From an alpha proteobacterium AAP38 (GTDB lineage Bacteria > Pseudomonadota > Alphaproteobacteria > Azospirillales > Azospirillaceae), in NCBI GenBank assembly GCA_001296005.1, contig LJHR01000038.1, forward strand, positions 1 to 64,000: a DNA stretch of 64,000 nucleotides, given 5' to 3'. This document shows, one piece after another, positions 47,118 to 55,941 of this stretch (position 1 is the stretch's first letter; every line of letters starts with the position of its first letter). The notes below the pieces were generated by a model. The model saw only the letters and a list, made by a program, of their open reading frames with translations. It ran no database searches and was not told the DNA's origin. A program made the position numbers and the translations under genes.

Positions 47118-47181
47118 GCATGTCGTCGAGCATGCGCTGGCGGAGCGGGCTGACCGGTGTGGAAGGCGAAACATTGTCCAT
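47106..47181 (-). pseudogene. N-terminal remnant of a tyrosine recombinase/integrase
   Basis: Read on the minus strand from ATG 47181, the first 25 or so codons (MDNVSPSTPVSPLRQRMLDD, then MLIRGL) match the start of XerD-like integrases found with mobile elements, which open with SPLRQRMxxDMxxRGL and then a SAM-like core-binding domain. After about 47106 the similarity stops and the sequence becomes the end of the HEPN/Toprim gene. The catalytic domain is absent, so this is a truncated relic marking a recombination junction. Confidence 0.55.
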
Positions 47182-47676
47182 GGCAAGGTTCCTCTCGCAT
47201 TGAAGGAACCTCCATGGTCAGGCTGCGGTTCAGCCCGGCTCAACGCCTCCCTGCCTCTCGCGACAGCACAACTCGCGCCTATCCCGCGAAGCGGGTTCGT
47301 GCATGGGGCCGGAAGGAGAATGCCGCGTTTGGAACCGGGTTGCGGGGAAAGCTGACGCTCACAAGGTGTTGGCTGCCGACCAGACCGACCGTTCACATCT
47401 GCTCCGGCAAACGTCCGGTCCTGCCGAAAGCTGCCGATCGCGCTGATCGAAACGGACGATCGGCAACGCGCCAATTATCATCGTCTCCACGCAGAGCCGC
47501 TGCTCCCAATTGCGACCGTCCGCTTCAATACAGATGACAGTATGCCGGCGGCCTCGGCGCGCTGTGATGTTGGCAAAGAACGGCGTGTCCCTTTTGAAGC
47601 GGCGAGCTAGGGTGTACCCGCTCATCCTTTGCCAAACAGACTAATGCTTTGATAGGTTCGTCGTACGAGGGGAGAT
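47182..47676. other. Non-coding stretch between the two island modules
   Basis: About 495 bases with several short open frames on both strands (the longest minus-strand one, 47359-47625, encodes 88 residues), but none has a ribosome-binding site with a recognisable product. The composition is mixed and the stretch probably consists of mobile-element debris around the recombinase remnant. A GGGGAG site at 47668-47673 belongs to the next gene. No complete inverted repeats of an insertion sequence were seen. Confidence 0.5.
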
Positions 47677-49194
47677 ATGACGCACATTACAGACTGGACG
47701 AGGCCGGGGAGCTTCTCGGCCGGCCGCGATCCGCTCGGATTCCAGGCAGCGTCGGTGCGGCTCTACACCTCGCTGGTGCCAGGGCTCACCAACGTGACCA
47801 ATAGGCTTCGATATTATTCCTTCTACTGCTGGGCGGTGTGGCAGTTCGAGAGAATCCACCACACGACCAAGGAGGATAGATGGATTGAATTCATCCGCCG
47901 CTGCGAGGCGGTGATCGCGCTAGCGTGTCAGATTGGCGATGCGCCGAATGCGTATGGTATGGCGGGCTCTGACTGGGGGAGGCAGGAAGCCGCGGACCCT
48001 TCGAAGAAGATGTTCGACCTTATCAAGCCAACCGAACGGCCCGGTGAGGATGGTCAATATCTGAAGGCAAAGTACGGCAATTTCGGTCAGTTCTATACGG
48101 CCAGCATGCTCGAGATGCGCATGATCCAGAACGTGTCCGACCGTGTTTACGGCGTAACCGGCAGCGCCGGCAAAGCGCTCGCGATGGCGGTTCAGGATGA
48201 GCATGCGGACGCCTGCGGTCTCATCCTGAAAGCTGTGAAATCTGGCCTGATTTCGCGCTCGGATTGTGAAGCGATTTCCGACGCTCTACATCCATCCTAC
48301 CTGGATCCGACCAGCGAAGAGGCGCGATTGCTGAAGGTCTTCCTTCAAGGCGGTCGCGCCGATGATCCAACTGCCGACGCCAGGCGGACCTCGCTCCGCA
48401 ACGTGTTGGGCGTCGTATCGGACGCCAAGGGCGATTTCGATCTGCGTCGGGAGCTCTATGTGCAGCATCGACAGGTCAAACCCGCGTCTCAAGCCTCAGA
48501 AAATCTCACGCGGTGGCGCGCCTATTTCCTAAACGAGTTTTGTCATATCGCGCTCGAGGTCTGGCTCAATGCGATCGTCGGGCTTTCCAACCGGGTTGCC
48601 GAGCCGACTTCCGTCGAAGAACTAGCAACCAGTCTCGCAGCGCTCGCCGTAGCTGACGGCGAGGCTTCCACGGACAATGCTGCGACGGCTCTCGCGACCA
48701 AGAGTCTCGGAGAAGATCATGATCTCGGAGCAGACTTACTCGCCGTCGCATCCGTGAAAAAGATGCCTGACGTCGCGGCGATCATGGGCAGCACCAAGCT
48801 CATTTTCTCACTCTGGCATCGCTGGAGAGGAAATTCGGATGTGCGGAACGAGCTGAGCCTGGCGACCGCTGAAGGCCGGTCGGCCGAAGGTATCCTCAGA
48901 TTTCTCGATCTCCATCCTGATGAAAATGCTAGGACTACGGTTGCCAAGCTGATCAAGAAGTTCGTGGTGTCGAACCACCTGACGATAGCCGGACAGAAGC
49001 TCGCGACCGGAGGGCGCTTCACATACCGGTTCACGCTCGATGATGGTTGTCTCGTGGACGGTGTGCTGGGCGAATACACCTACACGCAGCCCCGAATAGA
49101 GAATTTGCTCAGATTTTCGTACGACGCCGGTCTGATTGACGCGGGATCCGGGCTTATCGCAGCGGCCGGGACGGAATTCCTCAATGCCGCATAG
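47677..49194 (+). CDS. Unknown 505-residue protein coupled to a PLD-type nuclease
   Basis: A soluble 505-residue protein of no family I recognise. ATG 47677 has GGGGAG just upstream. The N-terminal third has an unusual aromatic cluster (NVTNRLRYYSFYCWAVWQFE) and a conserved-looking LYTSLVPGLTNVTNRL block. The middle is helical (for example RWRAYFLNEFCHIALEVWLNAI cut by a Gly). The C-terminal 130 residues (TTVAKLIKKFVVSNHLTIAG, then a basic beta region and RIENLLRFSYDAGLID) could be a winged-helix or effector-binding segment. The downstream PLD gene starts 11 bases before this stop, so the two are made together. Lower GC than the chromosome. A recognition or adaptor role for the nuclease is inference. 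Confidence 0.75.
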   Translation: MTHITDWTRPGSFSAGRDPLGFQAASVRLYTSLVPGLTNVTNRLRYYSFYCWAVWQFERIHHTTKEDRWIEFIRRCEAVIALACQIGDAPNAYGMAGSDWGRQEAADPSKKMFDLIKPTERPGEDGQYLKAKYGNFGQFYTASMLEMRMIQNVSDRVYGVTGSAGKALAMAVQDEHADACGLILKAVKSGLISRSDCEAISDALHPSYLDPTSEEARLLKVFLQGGRADDPTADARRTSLRNVLGVVSDAKGDFDLRRELYVQHRQVKPASQASENLTRWRAYFLNEFCHIALEVWLNAIVGLSNRVAEPTSVEELATSLAALAVADGEASTDNAATALATKSLGEDHDLGADLLAVASVKKMPDVAAIMGSTKLIFSLWHRWRGNSDVRNELSLATAEGRSAEGILRFLDLHPDENARTTVAKLIKKFVVSNHLTIAGQKLATGGRFTYRFTLDDGCLVDGVLGEYTYTQPRIENLLRFSYDAGLIDAGSGLIAAAGTEFLNAA

Positions 49195-51652
49195 CCTCTT
49201 CGACGACTTCAAGGAAACCGGGTTTCACAGCTCGATCCTTTCAACCTTTAGCGTCGATCCGGCCTTCTACGATGCGAGCCTGCAACTCCGGCTGCGTGGG
49301 CTGGGGTGCCAGAACAACATGCTGCTTGCTGACGCAGCGATGCTGGAGCAGTCACTTGAGGCAATCCCGGACGCCTTCACGAATGCCGGTCGGAAGTATC
49401 TCGTTGTGCCCGTCGAAGCGACCTCGTGTTTCCACCCCAAATTGGCCCTGCGGTATGGCAAGGCAAAAGCCAGACTGATTGTCGGGTCCGCGAACGTTAC
49501 ATCGGCGGGCTGGGCTGGCAATCTCGAACTGGTATCGACATTGTCATGGCAGGCGCGGGACAAGCACAAGGATAGCGATATCCATCGGACGCTTTTCATC
49601 AAGGCGCACCAATGGCTGTCGGCGTTGATCGCTCCCGCCGACGACGGCAAGGCGAATTATAAACTCGAGTTACTCCGCAGCCAGTCGCCGTGGATCGATG
49701 ATGCCGTGCTTGAGGGCGACTTTGCCTTCACCCTGTCGGACGGATCTCTAATTGACCTCTTGCTGTCCGCTCCGACGGATGCGATTGGTCTGGGCGATCG
49801 CATGCTCGGCCTGATCGATGAACCGATTGAGCGGTTGACGATCATATCGCCCTATTGGGACGAGCAGCTTGGTGCACTCAAGCACTTGAGTGCGGCGGTC
49901 GGGAATCCGGACCTGCGCGTCTTCATCGCACAGAATGCGCTGAATCCGTCGCGATCGTCCACTTTTCCGGTTGAGGCCATTGGCAAATTGCCTCTCAAAT
50001 TTCACCCGGTTGGACCCGAGGGTGCAAGCAACGCGCGCTTCCTGCATGCCAAGATGTTTCTATTCCAGGGCACGGGCCACGATTTCCTGTTCATCGGCAG
50101 CGCCAATTGTACGACCGCGGCTTTGGGCGTGCCGGGCAAAACCGGAGTCAATTACGAGTGCCTCCTGTTTCGGAAGCTCCCGCGCGGTGCGGTAAAAAAG
50201 CTGCTGAACCTTTCTTACAGGTCCAGGATCGCGATCATCGACATCGCGACCCCTCCGGAAAAGGCCAATGCAGCACGTGATCCGACCACATTTACGGCAG
50301 GCACGGTCGAGCACCGCGGGCGACGGCTAATCTGGTCGCCGCGCGCGCCCATCAAGGGGGCGGGCAGGTTGATAAAGGTCGATGACCGGCAATTTCCGCT
50401 GACTCGCCACGCCGACGGTCTTTGGATCGCCGAATTGGGGGATGCGACGCTGGACTCAAACATCGCGCGTGTCTGTCTCGTTGACGGTCGGATCAGTCGG
50501 CCCGTGATCATCGCCAATCCCGAAGAGCTCATGCGCTTCGCGCCGTTCCCGGTTGCCGATTCCATTCGGAAGAAACTCGATGCCGTCCTCAATGGTGGCG
50601 GCGATCTAATCGGATTGGCAAAGGATATCCATCTGCTGCTGGACGACGAAGCCAAGAAAGGTCCTTCGTTGGAGAGAGTCCGCGCCGCTGGCGGACGCGG
50701 CGCGACACCCCGGATCGCGGGCTATGATTTCGCGACCGCTGAAGAGTTCAGGAACGCGCTCAACCTACGCGCCAGTATGAAGTCGGCCGGCCTTGCCCAC
50801 GGCGAGAACCCGGTGCTTCAGGCACTTCTCCAGATAGTGCTGCGCGGCATGGTCCACGTCGAAACCGCCGCCAGTATCGATGCCGAAGACGCCGCCAAGG
50901 CAAAGGGGCATGATGTTGGTGAGGATCAGAATGACGTTGGGGAATCCGACGACGTCGCTCCGAACCGTCTCTTGCTCTCGGCCGCAGATGTTGAACCCCA
51001 GCTTGTCTCCGCCAGCGAGTTCGAGCGCAACCAATACGCGCTTTGGCGTGGGATCGAGAAATTCCAGAGCTTTTTGGGGCGGGCCAAAAACACGAATGCC
51101 GCGCTGGACCTCAATTTCGTAACCCGATCGCTGTTCATGCTGTACCTCATGCTGCACGGTTGCACCAAGCTGTACAAAACCGAGGTTGGCGACGAGGCAG
51201 TCCTCATTCCGTTTGCAGGCGACCCGGGCGAAGACTTTCGAGAGAGTTTTTTGTTCGTCGCCGCGCAATCGATCGCAGCGATCTGGGGACCCGATTTTGC
51301 ACGAAGCCTGATCCGACGTTTGCAGTTCTCGACCGAGGCCGACGCACTCCCAATCCAGATTACAACGTTGACGATTATCTCTCGTTGGGTTTTGGCAGCA
51401 ATCCTATCAGAGGTGCGCAGCGCGAAGGCGCACAAGTCGCTTCGTGCTATCCTTGAAAAGCAGGTGCCGACATTGTTTGCTGCAACCAAAGTGTTTCCTG
51501 AGCTTAGCCAGGCGGAGCTATTCGCTACCATCCGGCAGATGGAAATAAATATGGGCATGGCCGCCGAGCAGGGTACGAGAATTCGGGAAACGCTCGCTCA
51601 GCTCGGCGGCATTTCAGTCGCGCCCGCGATCGTCATTCACCCGGCCGCATGA
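49184..51652 (+). CDS. Phospholipase-D-superfamily protein (probable nuclease), 822 residues
   Basis: ATG 49184 overlaps the previous gene by 11 bases. The N-terminal 330 residues carry two PLD half-sites: HPK (84-86) with GSANVT (101-106), and HAK (288-290) with GSANCT (305-310). Both keep the His-x-Lys and the downstream Gly-Ser-Asn, so a complete two-lobed active site as in PLD nucleases is likely. The usual Asp of HxKxxxxD is not obvious, which is common in defence-associated PLD nucleases. The rest of the protein (about 490 residues) is unassigned and mostly helical, with an acidic stretch near 580-600 (EDQNDVGESDD). No helicase domain is present, unlike DISARM or restriction-type PLD proteins. 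A DNA- or RNA-cleaving effector is the best guess. Confidence 0.85.
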   Translation: MPHSLFDDFKETGFHSSILSTFSVDPAFYDASLQLRLRGLGCQNNMLLADAAMLEQSLEAIPDAFTNAGRKYLVVPVEATSCFHPKLALRYGKAKARLIVGSANVTSAGWAGNLELVSTLSWQARDKHKDSDIHRTLFIKAHQWLSALIAPADDGKANYKLELLRSQSPWIDDAVLEGDFAFTLSDGSLIDLLLSAPTDAIGLGDRMLGLIDEPIERLTIISPYWDEQLGALKHLSAAVGNPDLRVFIAQNALNPSRSSTFPVEAIGKLPLKFHPVGPEGASNARFLHAKMFLFQGTGHDFLFIGSANCTTAALGVPGKTGVNYECLLFRKLPRGAVKKLLNLSYRSRIAIIDIATPPEKANAARDPTTFTAGTVEHRGRRLIWSPRAPIKGAGRLIKVDDRQFPLTRHADGLWIAELGDATLDSNIARVCLVDGRISRPVIIANPEELMRFAPFPVADSIRKKLDAVLNGGGDLIGLAKDIHLLLDDEAKKGPSLERVRAAGGRGATPRIAGYDFATAEEFRNALNLRASMKSAGLAHGENPVLQALLQIVLRGMVHVETAASIDAEDAAKAKGHDVGEDQNDVGESDDVAPNRLLLSAADVEPQLVSASEFERNQYALWRGIEKFQSFLGRAKNTNAALDLNFVTRSLFMLYLMLHGCTKLYKTEVGDEAVLIPFAGDPGEDFRESFLFVAAQSIAAIWGPDFARSLIRRLQFSTEADALPIQITTLTIISRWVLAAILSEVRSAKAHKSLRAILEKQVPTLFAATKVFPELSQAELFATIRQMEINMGMAAEQGTRIRETLAQLGGISVAPAIVIHPAA

Positions 51653-51843
51653 AATCAACAATCTACAAGATCAAGGCTGCTCCTGCCGGAAATCCGCCAT
51701 TGGCCAAAGAGCCTGCGGAAGACGGCTTTGTCCCAGACCACGTCATAGCTGAAGGTCCGCTTCCCAGCGCTGGAAAGTTGGAGCCGGAGGGCAAAGATGG
51801 GCGCAAACCAGCCGTTCGCCATCATCCCTCAAATCCCCCGTAA
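51649..51843 (+). CDS. Possible short protein overlapping the PLD gene stop
   Basis: A 64-codon frame whose ATG overlaps the PLD gene stop as ATGA, the arrangement seen for coupled genes. The first 35 residues (MKSTIYKIKAAPAGNPPLAK, then PAEDGFVPDHV) look protein-like, but the second half runs into sequence that resembles the flanking chromosome and ends in low-complexity Pro/His residues. It may be a real small subunit, a truncated gene cut by the island edge, or chance. Confidence 0.35.
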   Translation: MKSTIYKIKAAPAGNPPLAKEPAEDGFVPDHVIAEGPLPSAGKLEPEGKDGRKPAVRHHPSNPP

Positions 51844-51899
51844 CCTTTCCCCCATCCCATGCGAATATCCCACGGTCCGCCCCCATCGGGACCCAGCCC

Positions 51900-52613
51900 T
51901 TGCGCGCCCTGCTCCTGTTCCTGCTCCTGGCCCTCCTCCCCCTCCCCGCCGCCGCGCAAACCACCGACCTGCGCTGCGGCCCCGATCTCTATCGTCCCGG
52001 CATCATCCTGACCGCGTCCCCCGTCTGCGGCGGCGTCTACAGTCAGCATGTCCCCGACCTGGGCCGCCTGCATCTGGGCATCTTCCATTCCCTGGACCGG
52101 TCAAAGCCGGACGAGGCGGCGGGGCGGGTGATCAACCTGACCGCCGGCACTTTCTACCGCCTCTCCGACGACATCGCCGCCTTCACCGATTACGGCTTCC
52201 GGATCGAGGATGGGCACCCGGCCGCCGCCCTCTACCATGACTTCATCCATTACGCGTCCGACGACCTGCGCTTCTTCGCGGGCTATGAGGGGGTGCGCTT
52301 CTTCAAGGGTTTCACCCGCGCCTATGACAGCCTGCACATCGCAGCCGAACAGAAGCTGCGCCTGGATGAAGGCCGGCTGGTCATCGATGTCGTCGCCATG
52401 GCCTATTGGACGCGCAAAGGCGACGGTCCCGCCGCTGACAGTTTTTCAGGACTGAACCCCTGGGTGGAGGCAACCTATCAACCCTGGCGCACCAAAGGCC
52501 CCCGCTGGCGGCGCGTGCTGCGTTTCTATACGCAGGTGGCGGGCTTCACGGGACAGCCGGGCCGCCCCGGCCTCACCTTGACGGGCTTTGCCGGCATCCG
52601 CACCAGCTTCTGA
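51900..52613 (+). CDS. Exported, probable outer-membrane beta-barrel protein
   Basis: A 237-residue protein with a signal peptide (MRALLLFLLLALLPLPAAAQ). The start is TTG 51900; no in-frame ATG precedes the signal. The rest alternates polar and hydrophobic residues in short strands (for example LHLGIFHSLDR, AAFTDYGFRI, RVLRFYTQVAGF) and ends in TSF with a terminal Phe, as expected of outer-membrane barrels. I do not recognise the family. It follows the right edge of the accessory island and restores the GC-rich style of the chromosome. Confidence 0.65.
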   Translation: MRALLLFLLLALLPLPAAAQTTDLRCGPDLYRPGIILTASPVCGGVYSQHVPDLGRLHLGIFHSLDRSKPDEAAGRVINLTAGTFYRLSDDIAAFTDYGFRIEDGHPAAALYHDFIHYASDDLRFFAGYEGVRFFKGFTRAYDSLHIAAEQKLRLDEGRLVIDVVAMAYWTRKGDGPAADSFSGLNPWVEATYQPWRTKGPRWRRVLRFYTQVAGFTGQPGRPGLTLTGFAGIRTSF

Positions 52614-52678
52614 TCAGGGCTGGCGCCGGCCCGCAACCCATGGTGAAATCAGCCATCCCCGGTTGCGACAGGCCCATC

Positions 52679-53473
52679 ATGCGTGAATTGCTCTATGCAC
52701 TGCCCGCCCCGCTGATCGCCCTGCTTCTGCTGGTCTCGCTGGCCGGCATCACCTGGGGCGGGTTGCGCCTGGGCCGGCGGCGGGCCGGCACGGGGACCGA
52801 GGCTTATCGTGCCCATGTGTCGGCTGCGCAGGGCTCCCTGCTGGGTCTGCTGGCCCTGCTGATGGGTTTCACCTTCTCCATGTCGTTGCAGCGCTATGAC
52901 GCGCGGTCGCAGGCACTGGTGGAGGAGGCGAACGCCATCGGCACCACCTGGCTGCGCGCCGGGCTTCTCCCCGAGCTTGTGGCCGCGCAAACCAAGGCGC
53001 TGCTACGCGATTATACCCATCTGCGGGTGGAGGCGGGTTCCATCAGCCTGGACCAGGCCGGCGACCGCGCCGCCGTCAACGCACGTGCCATCGCGGTGCA
53101 GGATCAGCTCTGGCAACAGGCCCGACAAGCCGCGGAACTGGACAAAAGCCCCGTGACCAGCGGGCTTTACATCCAGGCCCTGAACGGCATGATCGATGCC
53201 TTCGGCGCGCGTGATGCGCTGCTGGCCCGGCATGTGCCGGAACTCGTGCTGCTGCTGCTTTATGGCACCATCCTGCTCACCGGTGCCGTGACCGGCTACA
53301 CCTGTGGCCTGAATGGCCACCGCCCTTCGACCGTGGCGCACATGTTCGGCCTGCTGATCGTGCTGGTGGCCATGATAATCATTGATGTCGACCGCCCGCG
53401 TCGCGGTTTCATTACGGTCGATCCCACCCCCATGCTGACCTTGAAGGACAGCATCGACGCAGCGTTGAAATGA
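52679..53473 (+). CDS. DUF4239-like membrane protein
   Basis: A 264-residue inner-membrane protein. ATG 52679 puts a hydrophobic helix at the N-terminus (YALPAPLIALLLLVSLAG). A second helix follows at QGSLLGLLALLMGFTFSMSL, then a soluble helical segment of about 100 residues, then two more helices (LVLLLLYGTILLTGAVTGY and FGLLIVLVAMIIIDVDRP). The LLGFTFSMSLQRYDARS block and the C-terminal IDVDRPRRGFI are typical of the DUF4239 (bestrophin-like) family, whose function is unknown. It may form one unit with the YbjN-like gene 60 bases downstream. Confidence 0.75.
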   Translation: MRELLYALPAPLIALLLLVSLAGITWGGLRLGRRRAGTGTEAYRAHVSAAQGSLLGLLALLMGFTFSMSLQRYDARSQALVEEANAIGTTWLRAGLLPELVAAQTKALLRDYTHLRVEAGSISLDQAGDRAAVNARAIAVQDQLWQQARQAAELDKSPVTSGLYIQALNGMIDAFGARDALLARHVPELVLLLLYGTILLTGAVTGYTCGLNGHRPSTVAHMFGLLIVLVAMIIIDVDRPRRGFITVDPTPMLTLKDSIDAALK

Positions 53474-53533
53474 TTGCCACCCACCCCGCCCCTCATGCAT
53501 GGTCGCCCGCGACGACGATTTGGGAAGGATGCG

Positions 53534-53971
53534 ATGTTGGACAAGCTGTTGCGCGGCGTGACGCTGACGGATCTGGAAGCGGCCCTGGAACAGCTGGGCC
53601 TGCCCGCCACCCAGGATCTGACGCCCAGCGGCGCCCCCGTCCTGCGCTCCGCCATTGGTGGCCTGACCTTCAATATCCGCCCCGGCGCGCAGCTGGACCC
53701 CGAGGCCGCCCGTTTCGGCGATTACAACTTCAACCTGATGTTCCAGGTGCAGGACAGTTTCGACGCCGCCATCCTGAACCAATGGAACCGGCACAAGCGC
53801 TTTGCCCGCTTCTCCCTGCGCGATGATTTCCTGGTCCTGGAAATGGACAATCTGGCCGTCGGCATCACCGGTGATCAGATATTGGCCAGCCTCGAACTCT
53901 GGGGCCGGCTGGTGGTGGAAGCACTGACCTTCCTGCGCACCGCCCATGGGGCCGAAGCCGGTCATTCGTAA
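53534..53971 (+). CDS. YbjN-like protein
   Basis: A 145-residue soluble protein. ATG 53534 has GGGAAGG 5 bases upstream. The pattern of a variable N-terminal helix, then FNLMFQVQDSFDAAILNQWN, RHKRFARFSLRDDFLVLEMD and a final amphipathic helix (GDQILASLELWGRLVVEAL) follows the YbjN family (putative sensory transduction regulators with a type III secretion chaperone-like fold). Function in this group is not known. It converges with the ScfR-type gene with 12 bases between the stops. Confidence 0.7.
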   Translation: MLDKLLRGVTLTDLEAALEQLGLPATQDLTPSGAPVLRSAIGGLTFNIRPGAQLDPEAARFGDYNFNLMFQVQDSFDAAILNQWNRHKRFARFSLRDDFLVLEMDNLAVGITGDQILASLELWGRLVVEALTFLRTAHGAEAGHS

Positions 53972-53983
53972 CCGGTTACACCC

Positions 53984-55405
53984 TCAACTGACCGAATACG
54001 GCACCACCCGCCGCTCATGCGCATCCACGCGCAATGCCTTGCCGATGGGTGGGAAGGCGCGGTGGCGGCAATCCTCGCGGTCGCAGACCTTGCAGTTGGA
54101 CCCGATGGGCACCGCGGCATCGACATTGCGCAAATCCAGCCCGGCGGAATAAACCAGCTGGTCGGCATAGGCGATCTCACAGCCCAGCCCCACCGCCGCC
54201 TCGCGCGGCCTGGACAGATAGGAGTTCCCCTTCGCCACCACGGTCCGCGCGATGCACAGATAGGTGGCCCCATCCGGCATGCGCGCCTGCTGCACCAGGA
54301 TGCGCCCCGGCTGGGCAAAGGCCTGATGCACATTCCAGAGCGGGCAGGCCCCCCCGAACCGCGCGAACTGGAACCGTGTGGCGCTGGACCGTTTGGCGAT
54401 ATTGCCGGCCATGTCCACCTTCACGAAATAAAAGGGCACGCCCGGCATGCCGGGCCGCTGCATAGTGGACAGGCGGTGACAGACCTGTTCGAAGCTGACA
54501 TTGAAATGCGCCGACAGCCGGTCAATGTCGTACCGCATGCGCTGCGCCTCGGTCAGGAAGCGCTTATAGGGCAGGATCAATGCGCCTGCGAAGTAATTGG
54601 CAAGGCCCACGCGCAGGATCGACCGTGCCTCGATGCTGGAAAGTCCGGCATCGGCCACCAGCCGCTCGATCTCCACCCCGAAATCCAGCAGCGCGATCTG
54701 GTGCGCAGCAAAGAAGGTGCGGCTTTCGCGCGGCGTGCCTTCCGAAACCAGCAGTTCCTTGTCGTCCGGATCGTACCGCCACAGCACATCATGGCGGGCC
54801 AGCATCGGTGAGACCCGGATGGTCACCCCATGCCGGTCGGCCAGATGCTGGGCCAGATGTTCCAGCAACCGGTCCTTGGAGAAATGCCCACCCTCAAACA
54901 AATCCTCGGCCGAGCGATCCAACGTTTCGAAATGGTTACGCTGCGCCTGCACGTAATCGCGCACCTCGTCATAGGGGAAGGCAGCCGGCCCCGCCACGGC
55001 ATCCCCGCCCCCCACCTTGTCGACCAGCGCCTTATATTCCTCGTCCAGGCCCTGATAGGCGCGATACAGCTTCAGCAGCGATCCCATGATGGCGGGGGCG
55101 GCCCGCACCGCATCGCGGATGCCGGCAAAAGTCACCGACGCGTCGCCAAACAGTGGATCGCCCAGCACCTCGCGCAGTTCGGACGCCAGCCTTGTGTCGC
55201 TGTCATCGGCAAAATGGCTGGGCTCCACCTGGAAGAAGGTGGACAGGCGGATGACAGCGGCGGCGGACAGGGGCCGCTGGTTATTCTCGATCTGGTTCAG
55301 GTACGACGTGGACAGCCCCACCTCGGTCGCCAGTTGCGCCTGACTGATGCCGCGTGTTTCCCGCAGGCGGCGGATGCGTTCACCGGCATAGATTTTGGCG
55401 GTCAT
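53984..55405 (-). CDS. ScfR/RamB-type short-chain fatty acyl-CoA transcriptional regulator
   Basis: A 473-residue regulator. Residues about 8-65 are an XRE-type HTH (RIRRLRETRGISQAQLATEV, YLNQIENNQRPLS). The centre (about 150-290) is an IrrE/ImmA-like domain whose protease motif is degenerate: RTFFAAHQIALLD replaces HExxH. The C-terminal domain (DUF2083 type) ends with a cysteine cluster CKVCDREDCRHRAFP. Characterised relatives (RamB in Corynebacterium, ScfR/MccR in proteobacteria) respond to acyl-CoA status and control acetate or propionate genes. Their known sites contain TTTGCAAA, and a cluster of such sites lies ahead of pccB 5.4 kb away. Control of propionyl-CoA carboxylase is therefore likely, by inference. 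Confidence 0.88.
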   Translation of the reverse strand: MTAKIYAGERIRRLRETRGISQAQLATEVGLSTSYLNQIENNQRPLSAAAVIRLSTFFQVEPSHFADDSDTRLASELREVLGDPLFGDASVTFAGIRDAVRAAPAIMGSLLKLYRAYQGLDEEYKALVDKVGGGDAVAGPAAFPYDEVRDYVQAQRNHFETLDRSAEDLFEGGHFSKDRLLEHLAQHLADRHGVTIRVSPMLARHDVLWRYDPDDKELLVSEGTPRESRTFFAAHQIALLDFGVEIERLVADAGLSSIEARSILRVGLANYFAGALILPYKRFLTEAQRMRYDIDRLSAHFNVSFEQVCHRLSTMQRPGMPGVPFYFVKVDMAGNIAKRSSATRFQFARFGGACPLWNVHQAFAQPGRILVQQARMPDGATYLCIARTVVAKGNSYLSRPREAAVGLGCEIAYADQLVYSAGLDLRNVDAAVPIGSNCKVCDREDCRHRAFPPIGKALRVDAHERRVVPYSVS

Positions 55406-55509
55406 GCTGCGGCGCTCTCCGTTCCCCGTACGCTTCCCTCTCGGGCGGGGATGTTACCCGGTCTCGGGCACAGCGCCATAGGGTTTCACGCGGACAGGGC
55501 GACAGCGTT

Positions 55510-55941
55510 TCACGCAGGCAGCGCCACACGCCCCCGCGTGATCATCTCCCCCACCGTATGCACGCCCAGCTTTTCCCGCGCCCGCTCGCGGTGTTTTTGC
55601 ACCGTCAGGGGGCTGATCTTCAACAGCCGGGCGATCTCCTTGCTGGTACAGCCCGACACGATATGCCGCACCACTTCCGCCTCGCGCGGGCGCAGCTGGT
55701 CCCAGGACAGGGGCGCTGGCTCCACCGGGGCCTGCTCGTCGGCAACCGACGGGCTGCTGCCCCCGGCAAAGGCGATCAGCTGTGCCGTGGACCGCAGCCC
55801 CGCCTTCTGCATGATGGAGGAGCGATGCTTGCGGATGGTCAGTTCGGAAACACCCAGCAGTGCGGCGATCTCGCCATTCTTCAGCCCACGCCCGGTCAGC
55901 GTCAGAACCTGGCGTTCTCGGGGGGTCAGCATCGGCGACAT
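55510..55941 (-). CDS. Protein of two tandem LuxR-type HTH domains
   Basis: A 143-residue protein with two GerE/LuxR helix-turn-helix domains and nothing else. HTH1 is about residues 5-60 (LTPRERQVLTLTGRGLKNGE, then TIRKHRSSIMQKAGL). HTH2 is about 80-140 (LRPREAEVVRHIVSGCTSKE, then TVQKHRERAREKLGV). Both keep the expected Glu and recognition-helix Val/Lys-His pattern. The frame runs open upstream, but the added residues are low in family character, so ATG 55941 is taken; its ribosome-binding site is weak. No receiver or autoinducer-binding domain exists. It lies between the ScfR gene and the STAND regulator operon. Confidence 0.8.
   Translation of the reverse strand: MSPMLTPRERQVLTLTGRGLKNGEIAALLGVSELTIRKHRSSIMQKAGLRSTAQLIAFAGGSSPSVADEQAPVEPAPLSWDQLRPREAEVVRHIVSGCTSKEIARLLKISPLTVQKHRERAREKLGVHTVGEMITRGRVALPA

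Noticed and set aside
47359-47625. An 88-codon minus-strand frame in the gap between the island modules
   Set aside because: No ribosome-binding site, no recognisable domain and a translation rich in Arg and Cys; treated as debris.
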